64,000 nucleotides of DNA from Streptomyces atratus (GTDB lineage: Bacteria; Actinomycetota; Actinomycetes; Streptomycetales; Streptomycetaceae). The stretch is from the NCBI RefSeq assembly GCF_014648655.1, contig NZ_BMRN01000005.1:124001-188000 (forward strand). Reading direction: 5' to 3'. Position 1 is the stretch's first letter; each line of letters starts with the position of its first letter. Positions 1 through 9,924 of the stretch are shown one piece after another. The position numbers were made by a program, and so were the translations under genes. A model generated the notes under the pieces. It saw only the letters and a list, made by a program, of their open reading frames with translations. It did no database searches and had not been told where the DNA came from.

Positions 1-218
1 TCGGTACGGACAAGCTGCAGCCCGGTGGTGCCGGTCTGCCCCGTCCCGGCAAGGTGACGGTCCGTTTCGGCGCTCCGATGGAGTTCTCCCGCTACGAGGG
101 CATGGACCGCGACCGCTATGTGCTGCGGGCGGTGACCGACTCCGTGATGGCCGAGGTGATGCGGCTGTCGGGTCAGGAGTACGTCGACATGTATGCGACG
201 AAGGCCAAGGCCGCGTGA
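1..218 (+). CDS. 1-acyl-sn-glycerol-3-phosphate acyltransferase (PlsC-like), C-terminal part only
   Basis: The gene enters from the left edge; about 71 C-terminal codons are visible, in the frame that starts at base 3. The peptide contains RFGAPMEFSRYEGMDRDR followed by a helical tail, which matches the last part of actinobacterial PlsC-family lysophosphatidate acyltransferases, membrane-associated enzymes that add the second acyl chain in phospholipid synthesis. The catalytic HX4D motif lies outside the window, so the assignment rests on the C-terminus alone. A strong hairpin follows 16 bases after the stop. Confidence 0.7.
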   Translation, partial: GTDKLQPGGAGLPRPGKVTVRFGAPMEFSRYEGMDRDRYVLRAVTDSVMAEVMRLSGQEYVDMYATKAKAA

Positions 219-233
219 GCTGACGCGCAGGAC

Positions 234-280
234 ATACGGAAGGGCCCGTACCCCGGTCGGTGGTACGGGCCCTTCCGTAT
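234..280. terminator. Bidirectional intrinsic terminator
   Basis: A perfect 19-bp inverted repeat (234-252 with 262-280) with a 9-base loop separates two convergent genes. There is no long T run, as is common in Streptomyces. Confidence 0.85.
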
Positions 281-315
281 GTCGTCACAACTCGTACGGC
301 CCACGGCGCGGGCAG

Positions 316-1860
316 CTACTGGTGGACGATGCCGTCCTCCAGCTTCTGACCGCGCAACAGGAACCAGGCGGCGACGGCTGTCGCCAGCAGGACCGCCGCG
401 CCGACACCCGCCGCGAGCCGCAGCCCGTCGACGAACGATTCCTGTGCCGCGGAGACCAGCGCGCTCGCCTGATGCGCCGGAAGGCCGTGGGCCGCTTCGA
501 CGGCGCCGCCCAGCGACTCATGGGCCGCTGCGGCGTCGGCCGACGGGACGCCCCTCGGAGTGGCGAAGTCCTGGTAGACGCCGGTGACGATGGAGCCGAG
601 CAGGGCGATGCCGAGGGCCGCGCCGAGTTCGTACGCCGTCTCGGAGACCGCGCCCGCGGAGCCTGCCTGCTCCTTCGGGACGCTGGAGAGGATCACATCG
701 GAGGTGACGGTGAAGGCGAAGCCCGCACCGACGCCGACGACCAGCAGCACCGCACCGATCAGCGGATAGGCGGTCTCCTTGTGGATCAGGGTGACCGCGG
801 CGAGTGCCAGGCCGATCGCCCCGAGGCCGCCGGACACCACCGACCGCACCGAGTAGCGCCGGGCTGCCAGGCCGGCGATGAGACCCGCGGTGACCGCACC
901 CACGGCGGCGGGCAGTTCGGCGAGCCCGGCCTCCAGCGGCCCGCGTCCCTGTACCAGTTGCAGGAACTGGGAGAGGAAGAAGACGAGCCCGGACAGGCCG
1001 AGGATGGTCAGCAGATCGGCGAGGACCGCACCCGAGAAGCCCCGGTGGTGGAAGAGCCGCATGTCCAGCAGGGGTGCGGGGAGCGTGAGTTGCCTGCGTA
1101 CGAACCAGCAGAGCGCGGCCAGACCGCCGATGCCCGCGACGGCGACCTCCCAGCTCGCGCCGTGCGCGGCCAGCTCCTTGACCGCGTATACGACTCCGAT
1201 CATGCCGATGAAGGAGAGCGCCACGCTGACCAGGTCCCACGGGCCCCGTGCCGGGTTCTTCGACTCGGGGATCATTTTGATGCCGACGACCACGAGGACG
1301 GCCATGACCGGCAGGTTGATCAGGAAGACCGAGCCCCACCAGAAGTGCTCCAGGAGGAAGCCGCCGACGACAGGGCCGACGGCCGCACCCGCGGAGGCCA
1401 TGGCTCCCCAGATACCGATGGCGAGGCTGCGCTCGCGCGGATCGTGGAAGAGGTTGCGGATCAGGGCGAGTGTGGACGGCATCAGGGTGGCACCGGCGAC
1501 CCCGAGCAGAGCCCGCGCCAGGATCATCATCTCGGGCGTGCTCGCGTACGCGTTGAGCACGGACACCGCACCGAAGGCGACGGCACCGGTCAGCAGCAGC
1601 TTCTTGCGGCCGATGCGGTCACCGAGGCTGCCCATGGAGACGAGGAGCCCGGCGATGACGAAGGAGTAGACGTCCCCGATCCAGAGCAGTTGGGTGCCGG
1701 ACGGCTTGAGGTCCTCGGTGAGGAAGGGGGTGGCGAGGCCGAGGACTGTGGCGTCCACGGCCACGAGCAGCACAGCGAGGACGAGGACGGCCAGGGCGAT
1801 CCACCGCCCCGGACGGCGCAGCTCCTGGGAGGTTTCCGCATGCTGTTCGAGACTGCTCAT
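316..1860 (-). CDS. MFS drug transporter, DHA2 family (14 TM, EmrB/QacA-like)
   Basis: A 514-residue membrane protein with about 14 hydrophobic helices, the size and topology of DHA2-type proton antiporters that export drugs or antibiotics. Visible motifs are GDRIGRKKLLLTGAV in the loop between helices 2 and 3 (motif A) and a GPVVGGFLL stretch in helix 5 (the antiporter motif C). Its ATG overlaps the stop of the upstream TetR gene by four bases (ATGA), so the two are co-transcribed and translationally coupled. The substrate cannot be read from the sequence; control by the adjacent repressor suggests induction by a toxic small molecule. Confidence 0.93.
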   Translation of the reverse strand: MSSLEQHAETSQELRRPGRWIALAVLVLAVLLVAVDATVLGLATPFLTEDLKPSGTQLLWIGDVYSFVIAGLLVSMGSLGDRIGRKKLLLTGAVAFGAVSVLNAYASTPEMMILARALLGVAGATLMPSTLALIRNLFHDPRERSLAIGIWGAMASAGAAVGPVVGGFLLEHFWWGSVFLINLPVMAVLVVVGIKMIPESKNPARGPWDLVSVALSFIGMIGVVYAVKELAAHGASWEVAVAGIGGLAALCWFVRRQLTLPAPLLDMRLFHHRGFSGAVLADLLTILGLSGLVFFLSQFLQLVQGRGPLEAGLAELPAAVGAVTAGLIAGLAARRYSVRSVVSGGLGAIGLALAAVTLIHKETAYPLIGAVLLVVGVGAGFAFTVTSDVILSSVPKEQAGSAGAVSETAYELGAALGIALLGSIVTGVYQDFATPRGVPSADAAAAHESLGGAVEAAHGLPAHQASALVSAAQESFVDGLRLAAGVGAAVLLATAVAAWFLLRGQKLEDGIVHQ

Positions 1861-2408
1861 TGCCCCACGCTCCGGCGTGCGCCGCCGAGCAGCAACTCGA
1901 CGATCATGTATTGGAAGTCCTGCCCGGCCACCCGGCCCACCTGGACGGTCCAGGCGCCGGCGGAGACGAGTCCGTAGAAGGCCTCGGTAAGCCAGGCGGG
2001 GGTGAGGTCGATCCGGAACTCGCCGCGCTCCTGGCCGCGCCGGAAGAGGGCGGAGACCCGGGCGTCGAGCCGGTTCCAGCCCTCGTTCACCTCGTCGCCC
2101 TCGAAGAGCTGGTTCTCGGTGACGAGGAAGGAGAGCAGTCCGGCGCTCGGCTCGACGGCCGCGACGAGTCGGCGCAGCGCCTCCTCGCAACTCCCCTCGT
2201 CGAGCGCGGCGGCGTCCAGGGCCGCTTCGAACTCCTGGATTCCCAGGCTCTCCAACGCTTTGACCAGGGCGTCCCGTCCGGCGAAGTGCCGGTGCAGGGT
2301 GGCGCGTCCGATGCCTGCGGCTCTGGCGACCTCGTCCATGGTGGCGGTCGATTTACGGGTCAGCAGTGCGGCGGCGCTGCGCAGTACCTGCTCACGATCG
2401 AGAGTCAT
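1857..2408 (-). CDS. TetR-family transcriptional repressor
   Basis: A 183-residue protein. The N-terminal helix-turn-helix is clear at residues 8-47 (TMDEVARAAGIGRATLHRHF), followed by a ligand-binding domain like that of TetR_C_33-type regulators. The ATG at 2408 is chosen because the HTH begins normally from it and an upstream extension would run through the operator. The gene overlaps the MFS transporter by four bases and is preceded by an 18-bp palindrome, the classic arrangement of a self-regulated efflux pump repressor. The ligand is unknown. Confidence 0.92.
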   Translation of the reverse strand: MTLDREQVLRSAAALLTRKSTATMDEVARAAGIGRATLHRHFAGRDALVKALESLGIQEFEAALDAAALDEGSCEEALRRLVAAVEPSAGLLSFLVTENQLFEGDEVNEGWNRLDARVSALFRRGQERGEFRIDLTPAWLTEAFYGLVSAGAWTVQVGRVAGQDFQYMIVELLLGGARRSVGQ

Positions 2409-2427
2409 GAGACAACAATAAACCATA

Positions 2428-2445
2428 TGAGACATGAATGTCTCA
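2428..2445. promoter_or_regulatory. Palindromic operator, probably for the adjacent TetR protein
   Basis: TGAGACATGAATGTCTCA is an 18-bp palindrome with 8-bp arms and a 2-base centre, located 20 bases upstream of the TetR start. A further TGTCTCAT half-site overlaps the TetR start codon. The AT-rich stretch between them (2415-2428) probably holds the -10 element. The site also lies 46 bases before the divergent HAD gene and could affect both promoters. Confidence 0.72.
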
Positions 2446-2490
2446 CCGGAGGTGTCTGCCTCCGCGGAAGGGAGAGAGGACGATGTCGGC

Positions 2491-3015
2491 ATGAAGCCGC
2501 TGCTGCTGATCGACATCGACGGTCCGCTCAATCCGTACGCGACACTGATGCGCCGACGGATCCCGGACGGCTATGCGCTGTATCTGATGCGGCCGACGGG
2601 GTGGGACTACGGGACGCCGCTGCCCGTCCTGCTCAACCCGGAACACGGCCGGGCGCTGCTGGCCCTCGCCGGCCGCTACGAACTGGTCTGGGCGACGACC
2701 TGGAAGGACGAGGCCAACGTGTGGATCGGTCCGCGGCTCGGGCTGCCCCCGCTGCCGTACGTCGACTGGCCGTCGATGCATGGCGGCGCACCGGACGGTA
2801 CGTACTGGAAGACGCAGTACATCGTGGAGTACGCGGCCGGCCGGCCGTTCGCCTGGGTCGACGACGAGATCGCCGAGCAGGACCGGGAGTGGATCTCGGG
2901 ACAGGGGGCGGCCGAGACGCTGCTGATGTGGATCGACCCGCGGATCGGACTGCTGCCGGCCGATTTCGAGCAGCTGGCCGAGTGGGCGGACGGCCGCCGG
3001 GGCGGCGGACACTGA
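2491..3015 (+). CDS. HAD-domain hypothetical protein (HAD_SAK_2-like)
   Basis: A 174-residue soluble protein. It begins with LLLIDIDGPLNPY, the DxD nucleophile motif of the haloacid dehalogenase superfamily, and has a later WVDDEI motif that can supply the C-terminal acidic residues. The arrangement resembles the small HAD domain group named for Swiss-army-knife RNA repair proteins, many of which stand alone in Streptomyces. The ATG at 2491 is chosen because GGAGAGAGGA lies just upstream; an in-frame ATG at 2434 sits inside the TetR operator. A phosphatase or phosphotransferase role is inferred from the motif only. Confidence 0.75.
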   Translation: MKPLLLIDIDGPLNPYATLMRRRIPDGYALYLMRPTGWDYGTPLPVLLNPEHGRALLALAGRYELVWATTWKDEANVWIGPRLGLPPLPYVDWPSMHGGAPDGTYWKTQYIVEYAAGRPFAWVDDEIAEQDREWISGQGAAETLLMWIDPRIGLLPADFEQLAEWADGRRGGGH

Positions 3016-3042
3016 GCCCGCGGTACGGCCGCCCGCCCGGGG

Positions 3043-3942
3043 TCAGTCGTTGAGGACGGTCAGATCCAGGTCGGGGAGGCGGGCCGGGTCGTTGATCACG
3101 GACATCTCGACGACCTTCCCCCGCTCGACCGTGAAGATCATGACCGAGAACCGCCGGCCCTCGCGCGTGGAGATGACGGCCGGGTTCCCGTCGACCAGTG
3201 CCCGCTGCGACGACCGGGCGAACGGCGCGAACATCATCGCCTGACGGGCCACGACCGCGGCGCCCCGCACCAGGGACGGCGCACCGACACCACCGGCACC
3301 GAAGTCGGAGCGCACCACCACGTCCGGGTCGAGCACGGCGACGAGGGCCTCGAAGTCACCGTCGCGGGCGGCGGCCAGGAAGGCATCGACCACCTCGCGC
3401 TTGCGGGTGAGATCGGGGCCCGGATCCGGGTCCACGCCCTGCACCCGGCGACGGGCCCGGCTGGCGAGCTGCCGGGCCGCGGCCGGGGTGCGGTCCACGA
3501 TGCGGGCGATCTCGTCGAAGGGCACGGCGAACATGTCGTGCAGTACGAAGGCGAGCCGCTCGGCGGGGTCGAGCGTTTCGAGTACGACCAGCATCGCGAG
3601 ACCGACCGAGTCGGCCATCAGGGCCCGCTGCTCGGGATCGGCATCCGGCTGAGTGCCGAGCACCGGTTCGGGGGCGTGCGCCTCGGGTGCCTGTGTGTCG
3701 AGGGGCGCCTCGCGGCGGGAGCGGCGGGAGCGGAGCATGTCCAGGCACACCCGCCCGACAACCGTCGTCAGCCAGCCGCCGAGGTTCTCGATCGCCCGGC
3801 TGTCGGAGCGGCTGAGGCGGATCCAGGCTTCCTGGACGGCGTCCTCCGCCTCGCTCGTCGAGCCGAGCATCCGGTAGGCAACGGCCTTCAGCTGAGTCCG
3901 GTTCTCCTCGAAGCGTTCTGCCAGGAACTCGATTCCGTCCAC
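3043..3942 (-). CDS. ECF RNA polymerase sigma factor, SigJ/ECF41 type
   Basis: A 299-residue sigma factor. Region 2 is seen at about residues 10-75 (YRMLGSTSEAEDAVQEAWIR) and region 4 at about 120-175 (ERLAFVLHDMFAVPFDEIA), followed by a SnoaL-like domain of about 120 residues. The fused C-terminal domain replaces an anti-sigma factor in ECF41-type proteins. The GTG at 3942 lies nine bases from a GGAGGA ribosome site; a GTG six bases earlier is too close to it. ECF41 genes often control one neighbouring oxidoreductase gene, and an aldo/keto reductase gene lies just upstream on the same strand, but I cannot show regulation. Confidence 0.92.
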   Translation of the reverse strand: MDGIEFLAERFEENRTQLKAVAYRMLGSTSEAEDAVQEAWIRLSRSDSRAIENLGGWLTTVVGRVCLDMLRSRRSRREAPLDTQAPEAHAPEPVLGTQPDADPEQRALMADSVGLAMLVVLETLDPAERLAFVLHDMFAVPFDEIARIVDRTPAAARQLASRARRRVQGVDPDPGPDLTRKREVVDAFLAAARDGDFEALVAVLDPDVVVRSDFGAGGVGAPSLVRGAAVVARQAMMFAPFARSSQRALVDGNPAVISTREGRRFSVMIFTVERGKVVEMSVINDPARLPDLDLTVLND

Positions 3943-4044
3943 AGTCACATTCCTCCGTAGTGTTCCGTCAATGTGGTGACGAACCGGATCTCGTGGATGT
4001 GACAGGTGGATCGGCGCCGCTTCACCGGCGCCGGGCACGCCCGC

Positions 4045-5016
4045 TCAGCTCCACGGCAGTCCGGCACGATGACGCCAGTACGCCTCCGGCTCCTCCACGA
4101 GCGCATCGAGCCGGGCGCGCCGCTCCTCGTCGAGGTCGACGACGGCCGCGTGCAGGTTTCCGGCGAGCTGGCTGACGGTCGCCGCACCGGAGAGCACCAC
4201 ACCGGCCCACGGCTGGTGCAGTACGAGCGCCAGGGCGATCGCGTCACTGCCCAGGCCGGCCTCGGCGGCGATCTCCTGGACAACGGCGGGGGCTTCCGTG
4301 CCGGCGAGCCGGCCGTTGGCCATGGCTTCCTTGACGATCACGGTGAGCCCGCCGTCATGGGCCTCGGCGAGCGCCGCTCCGGCCGAGGTCTCCAGGGCGT
4401 TGTAGGTGGCCTGGACCGTACGGAAGAGCGGCTCGCCGTCGACCGTGACGGCAAGAGCGGCCCGGATGGCGTCGGCCTGGGCAGGTCCGCTGGTGGACAG
4501 GCCGACACTGACCCCCTCCGCGGCGAGTGCGGCGAGCCGTGCGTGCAGATCCTTGTCGGTGAGGGCCGGGCTGTCGGCGGTCACCGAGTGGATCTGGTAG
4601 AGGTCGAGGCGGTCACCGAGCAGCGCGTCGGTCTCTGCGCGCTGGCGTTCGAACATGGCGAGGCTGTGGTCCTTGACCTCGTGCGCCTCGGCTTCGACAT
4701 TCCAGTCGGCGGTGTAGGTGTAGCCCCACTTGCTGCCGATGACGACATCGCGCACTTCCGGGTGCACCGTCAGCCACTCGGCGAGGAACTCCTCCGAACG
4801 GCCGTAGGAGCGGGCCGCGTCGAAGTAGCGGACGCCCTGGGCATAGGCGGCGTCCAGCAGCTCGTGGGTGCGCTCGCGCAGGGCCTCGGCACTGCGGTCA
4901 CCGGGCAGATCGCGGTCGCGATGGAGGTTGATGTAGCCGGGCCTGCCGACCGCTGCCAGGCCGAGCCCGATGTGGGCGGTCGGAGTAGTCGCTGTGGCCA
5001 GCCTGGCGAAAGGCAT
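4045..5016 (-). CDS. Aldo/keto reductase
   Basis: A 323-residue NADPH-dependent oxidoreductase with the (beta/alpha)8 fold. Family features are GVRYFDAARSYGRSEEFLAEWL near residues 63-84 (catalytic Asp and Tyr), GSKWGY (Lys), DLYQIHSVT (catalytic His) and VIVKEAMANGRL in the later coenzyme-binding part. The ATG at 5016 has GAGGAG upstream. It reduces an unidentified carbonyl substrate in the cytoplasm. It is transcribed toward the sigma factor gene, about 100 bases apart, so co-transcription is possible. Confidence 0.9.
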   Translation of the reverse strand: MPFARLATATTPTAHIGLGLAAVGRPGYINLHRDRDLPGDRSAEALRERTHELLDAAYAQGVRYFDAARSYGRSEEFLAEWLTVHPEVRDVVIGSKWGYTYTADWNVEAEAHEVKDHSLAMFERQRAETDALLGDRLDLYQIHSVTADSPALTDKDLHARLAALAAEGVSVGLSTSGPAQADAIRAALAVTVDGEPLFRTVQATYNALETSAGAALAEAHDGGLTVIVKEAMANGRLAGTEAPAVVQEIAAEAGLGSDAIALALVLHQPWAGVVLSGAATVSQLAGNLHAAVVDLDEERRARLDALVEEPEAYWRHRAGLPWS

Positions 5017-5138
5017 CGCGGGCTCCTCGTCGATCGGGTGCACTCCCCCGTCAACGTAACTCAGCTCGGGAAAACCGGAAGGCGGGGAACGACCGCTCCC
5101 CGCCTCGATTCGCCTTCGGCGCTGCCGGTTCCGTGCCG

Positions 5139-6650
<1,512 letters not shown>

Positions 6651-6660
6651 CTACTGGGGG

Positions 6661-7854
6661 TCAGGCGAGGTCACGCTTCGCGGCGATCTTCGACGAGAGG
6701 CCGAAGATCTCGATGAAGCCCTGCGCCTTGGACTGGTCGAACGTGTCGCCCGAGTCATAGGTGGCGAGGTTGAAGTCGTAGAGCGACTGCTCGGACTTCC
6801 GGCCGGTGACGACGGCGCGGCCCGCGTGCATGGTCATCCGGATGTCACCGGTGACGTGCTGGTTGGCCTCGTTGATGAAGCCGTCCAGGGCGCGCTTGAG
6901 CGGGGAGAACCACAGGCCGTCGTAGACCAGCTCGCCCCAGCGCTGCTCGACCTGCCGCTTGTAGCGGGCCAGCTCGCGCTCGACGGTGACGTTCTCCAGC
7001 TCCTGGTGGGCGGTGATCAGTGCGATCGCGCCCGGTGCCTCGTACACCTCGCGGGACTTGATGCCGACAAGACGGTCCTCGACCATGTCGATCCGGCCGA
7101 TGCCCTGGGCGCCGGCCCGCTGGTTGAGCTGCTGGACCGCCTGGAGGACCGTGACGGGCTTGCCGTCGATGGCCACGGGCACGCCCTCCTTGAAGGAGAT
7201 GACGACCTCGTCGGCCTCGCGCGGGGTGGCGGGGTTCTCGGTGTACTCGTAGATGTCCTCGATCGGCGCGTTCCAGATGTCCTCCAGGAAGCCCGTCTCG
7301 ACAGCGCGTCCGAAGACATTCTGGTCGATGGAGTACGGGGACTTCTTGGTGGTCGCGATCGGAAGGTTCTTCTCCTCGCAGAAGGCGATCGCCTTGTCCC
7401 GGGTCATCGCGTAGTCACGGACCGGGGCGATGCACTTCAGGTCGGGGCCGAGCGCGGAGATGCCGGCCTCGAAGCGGACCTGGTCGTTGCCCTTGCCGGT
7501 GCAGCCGTGGGCGACGATGCCGGCGTCGTGCTTGTCGGCGGCGGCGACGAGGTGCTTGACGATGGCCGGCCGGGACAGGGCCGAGACGAGCGGGTAGCGG
7601 TCCATGTAGAGGGCGTTGGCCTTGATCGCCGGGAGGCAGTACTCCTCGGCGAACTCGTCCTTGGCGTCCGCGACCTCGGCCTCGACGGCACCGCAGGCGA
7701 GCGCGCGCTTACGGATGACCTCCAGGTCCTCGCCGCCCTGGCCGACGTCCACGGCAACGGCGATGACCTCGGCGCCCGTCTCCTCGGCGATCCAGCCGAT
7801 GGCGACGGAGGTGTCCAGGCCGCCCGAGTAGGCGAGTACGACGCGCTCGGTCAC
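6661..7854 (-). CDS. argG: Argininosuccinate synthase
   Basis: ATP-dependent condensation of citrulline and aspartate to argininosuccinate. The protein has 397 residues, normal for the family. The PP-loop near the N-terminus reads [16 protein letters not shown], and [14 protein letters not shown] is the second signature. The GTG at 7854 is preferred because it places the P-loop at the usual distance and AGGGAG lies just before it; upstream in-frame codons fall in the regulatory region. ARG-box-like sequence lies directly upstream. Some Streptomyces keep argG away from argH; here they are adjacent. Confidence 0.98.
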   Translation of the reverse strand: MTERVVLAYSGGLDTSVAIGWIAEETGAEVIAVAVDVGQGGEDLEVIRKRALACGAVEAEVADAKDEFAEEYCLPAIKANALYMDRYPLVSALSRPAIVKHLVAAADKHDAGIVAHGCTGKGNDQVRFEAGISALGPDLKCIAPVRDYAMTRDKAIAFCEEKNLPIATTKKSPYSIDQNVFGRAVETGFLEDIWNAPIEDIYEYTENPATPREADEVVISFKEGVPVAIDGKPVTVLQAVQQLNQRAGAQGIGRIDMVEDRLVGIKSREVYEAPGAIALITAHQELENVTVERELARYKRQVEQRWGELVYDGLWFSPLKRALDGFINEANQHVTGDIRMTMHAGRAVVTGRKSEQSLYDFNLATYDSGDTFDQSKAQGFIEIFGLSSKIAAKRDLA

Positions 7855-7870
7855 GGGTTTCTCCCTACGG

Positions 7871-7900
7871 TGCAATCACTGATGGGTATAACTATGCAGT
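7871..7900 (-). promoter_or_regulatory. ARG-box-like operator upstream of argG
   Basis: On the minus strand TGCATAGTTATACCCA (7883-7898) resembles an ARG box built on TGCAT/ATAC half-sites, with a second AGTGATTGCA element adjoining it. It lies 17-46 bases upstream of the argG start, where ArgR plus arginine would block transcription. Assigned by similarity to the stronger site before argC in this window. Confidence 0.55.
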
Positions 7901-7912
7901 CCTCCGTATGGT

Positions 7913-8590
7913 TTGTCAAAGATGCAGGTGGGAGGCGCGCCTCAGGGCCCGCGCGCGGGAGGAGGATGCCGGACTCGAACGGTCCGGGGCGGTCTTGGCC
8001 CGGACCGCGACCGCACACTGGGGGGCAAGGACGGTGCCCGGCGACCACGAGGCCGCGAAACGGCCGGCCCGGGGCATACCGCTCGGGGCGGCGCCGGACA
8101 CCTCGTCGGCCGCGGCCCGGTCAGCGGCTCCTTCGCCGTCATCGACGAACTGACCGTGGCCTACCTGGACTTCGCGGGCAGCAACGCGGAGACCGTCGCC
8201 CACCTCCGGGAGAACGGGCGCATCACGCTGATGTGGTGCGCCTTCCAGGGGCCGCCCAACATCGTGCGGGTGCACGGTCGCGGTGAGCCGGTCTTCCGTG
8301 ACGATCCGCGGTTCGGCGCGCTGCTCGCCCGATTCCCCGCTGTGGACCCCGGCCCGCACGGGCTGCGCGCCATCATCGTGGTGAAGGCCGAGCTGATCCG
8401 GGACACCTGTGGATTTGCCGTGCCCTTCATGTCGTACGACGAGGACCGGCCGCTGCACGCCCATCGCTTCGCCCGCGAGGACGACGCGTCGCTCAGCGTC
8501 TACTTCGAGAAGAAGGAGCACGTCGCGACGAGTATCGACGGGCTGCCGGGGCTGCCGCTCCCGCTGCCGGCCATGCCGCGCGCGGAATGA
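7913..8590 (+). CDS. Pyridoxamine 5'-phosphate oxidase-fold protein with degenerate N-terminus; possible pseudogene
   Basis: From about residue 71 the protein matches actinobacterial PNPOx-like flavin/F420-binding split-barrel proteins (GSFAVIDELTVAYLDF, ENGRITLMWCAFQGPPNIVRVHGRGE, ATSIDGLPGLPLP). The first 70 residues are glycine/arginine-rich and lack the usual opening with its NLSPKG motif, and no frame of this strand supplies it. The only upstream start is TTG at 7913 without a ribosome site; the MSKM opening resembles family members, so start and body may be original while the segment between is scrambled. Function is doubtful. It is divergent from argG. Confidence 0.6.
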   Translation: MSKMQVGGAPQGPRAGGGCRTRTVRGGLGPDRDRTLGGKDGARRPRGRETAGPGHTARGGAGHLVGRGPVSGSFAVIDELTVAYLDFAGSNAETVAHLRENGRITLMWCAFQGPPNIVRVHGRGEPVFRDDPRFGALLARFPAVDPGPHGLRAIIVVKAELIRDTCGFAVPFMSYDEDRPLHAHRFAREDDASLSVYFEKKEHVATSIDGLPGLPLPLPAMPRAE

Positions 8591-8652
8591 GATCGAGCCG
8601 TACGGAGCAGGTCCGGGGGTGACACGCCGCCGGACGGTCTAGCGTTCGGGAC

Positions 8653-9354
8653 ATGCGCAGATCCCTGGTGATCGGTTCGGTACTGCTCGCGCTGGCGGGC
8701 TCGGTCGCGGCCCGGCCCGCCGGGGCGCCCGCTCTCCCGGGGCGGATGGCCGACACCGGCGGTGGTACCCAGTTGATCACGGCCGAGGCCCCGGCCACGG
8801 GTTCCACGACGGGCACCGTCACCTGGTGGAATCTGCGCCGGGGCATCTGGGTGAAGGGCGGGTCCGCACCGGCCCGGTTCGGTGCGAAGGGCCTGGCCGA
8901 GGGGACGTCGCGCAAGCAGGGCACCGACACCACACCCACCGGCCTGTACGACCTGCCGTACGCCTTCGGAATCAAGGCGGCACCGGCCGGCACCGTATAC
9001 CCGTACCGCCGGGTCAACAGCCGGTCGTGGTGGTGCGAGGACACCGAGGCGCGGGCCTACAACCGCTGGGTGGAACCGCGGCCTGCGGACTGCCGGGCGG
9101 GCGAGTCGGAGCACCTGGCCGCGTATCCGACGCAGTACGCCCGCGCGCTCGTCATCGGCTTCAACTACGAGCGGCCGGTACGGGGGCGAGGCGCCGGTAT
9201 CTTCCTCCACGTCAACGGGCGTGGTGCGACCGCCGGTTGTGTCTCCGTGCCGGCGGCCGCGATGGACCGGCTCCTCGACTGGGTGGACCCGGCCCGCAGT
9301 CCGCACATCGCGATCGGGACCCGTTCGGGCCCGACCGCGATCACGCGCTACTGA
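8653..9354 (+). CDS. Secreted L,D-transpeptidase (YkuD domain)
   Basis: A 233-residue exported protein with a signal peptide at residues 1-23. The C-terminal half carries the YkuD catalytic motif FLHVNGRGATAGCVSVP with the active cysteine near residue 196 and its histidine 10 residues earlier. Such enzymes make 3-3 crosslinks in peptidoglycan or act as related carboxypeptidases. The spacing fits the YkuD-like group common in Streptomyces that has no separate wall-binding domain. It stands alone between the PNPOx-like gene and the convergent argR. Confidence 0.85.
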   Translation: MRRSLVIGSVLLALAGSVAARPAGAPALPGRMADTGGGTQLITAEAPATGSTTGTVTWWNLRRGIWVKGGSAPARFGAKGLAEGTSRKQGTDTTPTGLYDLPYAFGIKAAPAGTVYPYRRVNSRSWWCEDTEARAYNRWVEPRPADCRAGESEHLAAYPTQYARALVIGFNYERPVRGRGAGIFLHVNGRGATAGCVSVPAAAMDRLLDWVDPARSPHIAIGTRSGPTAITRY

Positions 9355-9377
9355 CGGACGCGGGGTACCCCGGCCGT

Positions 9378-9914
9378 TCAGCGCTCGTTCTGGGCCAGTC
9401 GCAGCAGGTGCTCGGCGAGCGCCTGACCGCCCGCCGGGTCACGGCTGATCAGCATCAGTGTGTCGTCACCCGCGATGGTGCCCAGGATGTCGTGCAGTTC
9501 GGCCTGGTCGATGGCCGAGGCGAGGAACTGGGCCGCGCCCGGAGGTGTACGCAGCACCACGAGGTTGGCCGAGGCCTCCGCCGAGATGAGCAGTTCGGCG
9601 GAGAGGCGCCGCATCCGCTCCTCCTTCGCGGACTCGCCCAGCGGTGCCTGCGGGGTACGGAAACCGCCCTCGCTCGGCACCGCGTAGATCAGCTCGCCGC
9701 CGGTGTTGCGGATCTTCACCGCACCCAGCTCGTCCAGGTCGCGGGAGAGCGTCGCCTGGGTGACGCTCAGCCCGTCGTCGGCGAGGAGCTTGGCCAGCTG
9801 ACTCTGCGAACGCACCGGCTGCCGGTTCAGGATGTCCACGATCCGGCGGTGGCGTGCGGTGCGGGTCTGCGGCACGGACGGCCCGCCGTGCTCGGTTTCC
9901 TGCGCCTCGGTCAT
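9378..9914 (-). CDS. argR: Arginine repressor ArgR
   Basis: A 178-residue regulator. The winged-helix DNA-binding domain covers about residues 15-85 ([30 protein letters not shown]), and the arginine-binding oligomerisation domain ends with [15 protein letters not shown], where the GTIAGDDT motif binds arginine. It is last in the argC-J-B-D-R operon, 10 bases after argD. With arginine bound, the hexamer should act on the ARG boxes before argC and argG, giving autoregulation of its own operon. Confidence 0.98.
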   Translation of the reverse strand: MTEAQETEHGGPSVPQTRTARHRRIVDILNRQPVRSQSQLAKLLADDGLSVTQATLSRDLDELGAVKIRNTGGELIYAVPSEGGFRTPQAPLGESAKEERMRRLSAELLISAEASANLVVLRTPPGAAQFLASAIDQAELHDILGTIAGDDTLMLISRDPAGGQALAEHLLRLAQNER

Positions 9915-9924
9915 CGTCGTCGCC

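Noticed and set aside
193..1977. Long rightward open frames opposite the MFS transporter gene
   Set aside because: Composition is typical of the antisense of a GC-rich gene; the real transporter frame has clear membrane helices and family motifs.
3043..5016. A sigma-factor/anti-sigma pair at the ECF gene
   Set aside because: The neighbouring protein is a complete aldo/keto reductase; the regulatory domain of this sigma factor is its own SnoaL-like C-terminus.
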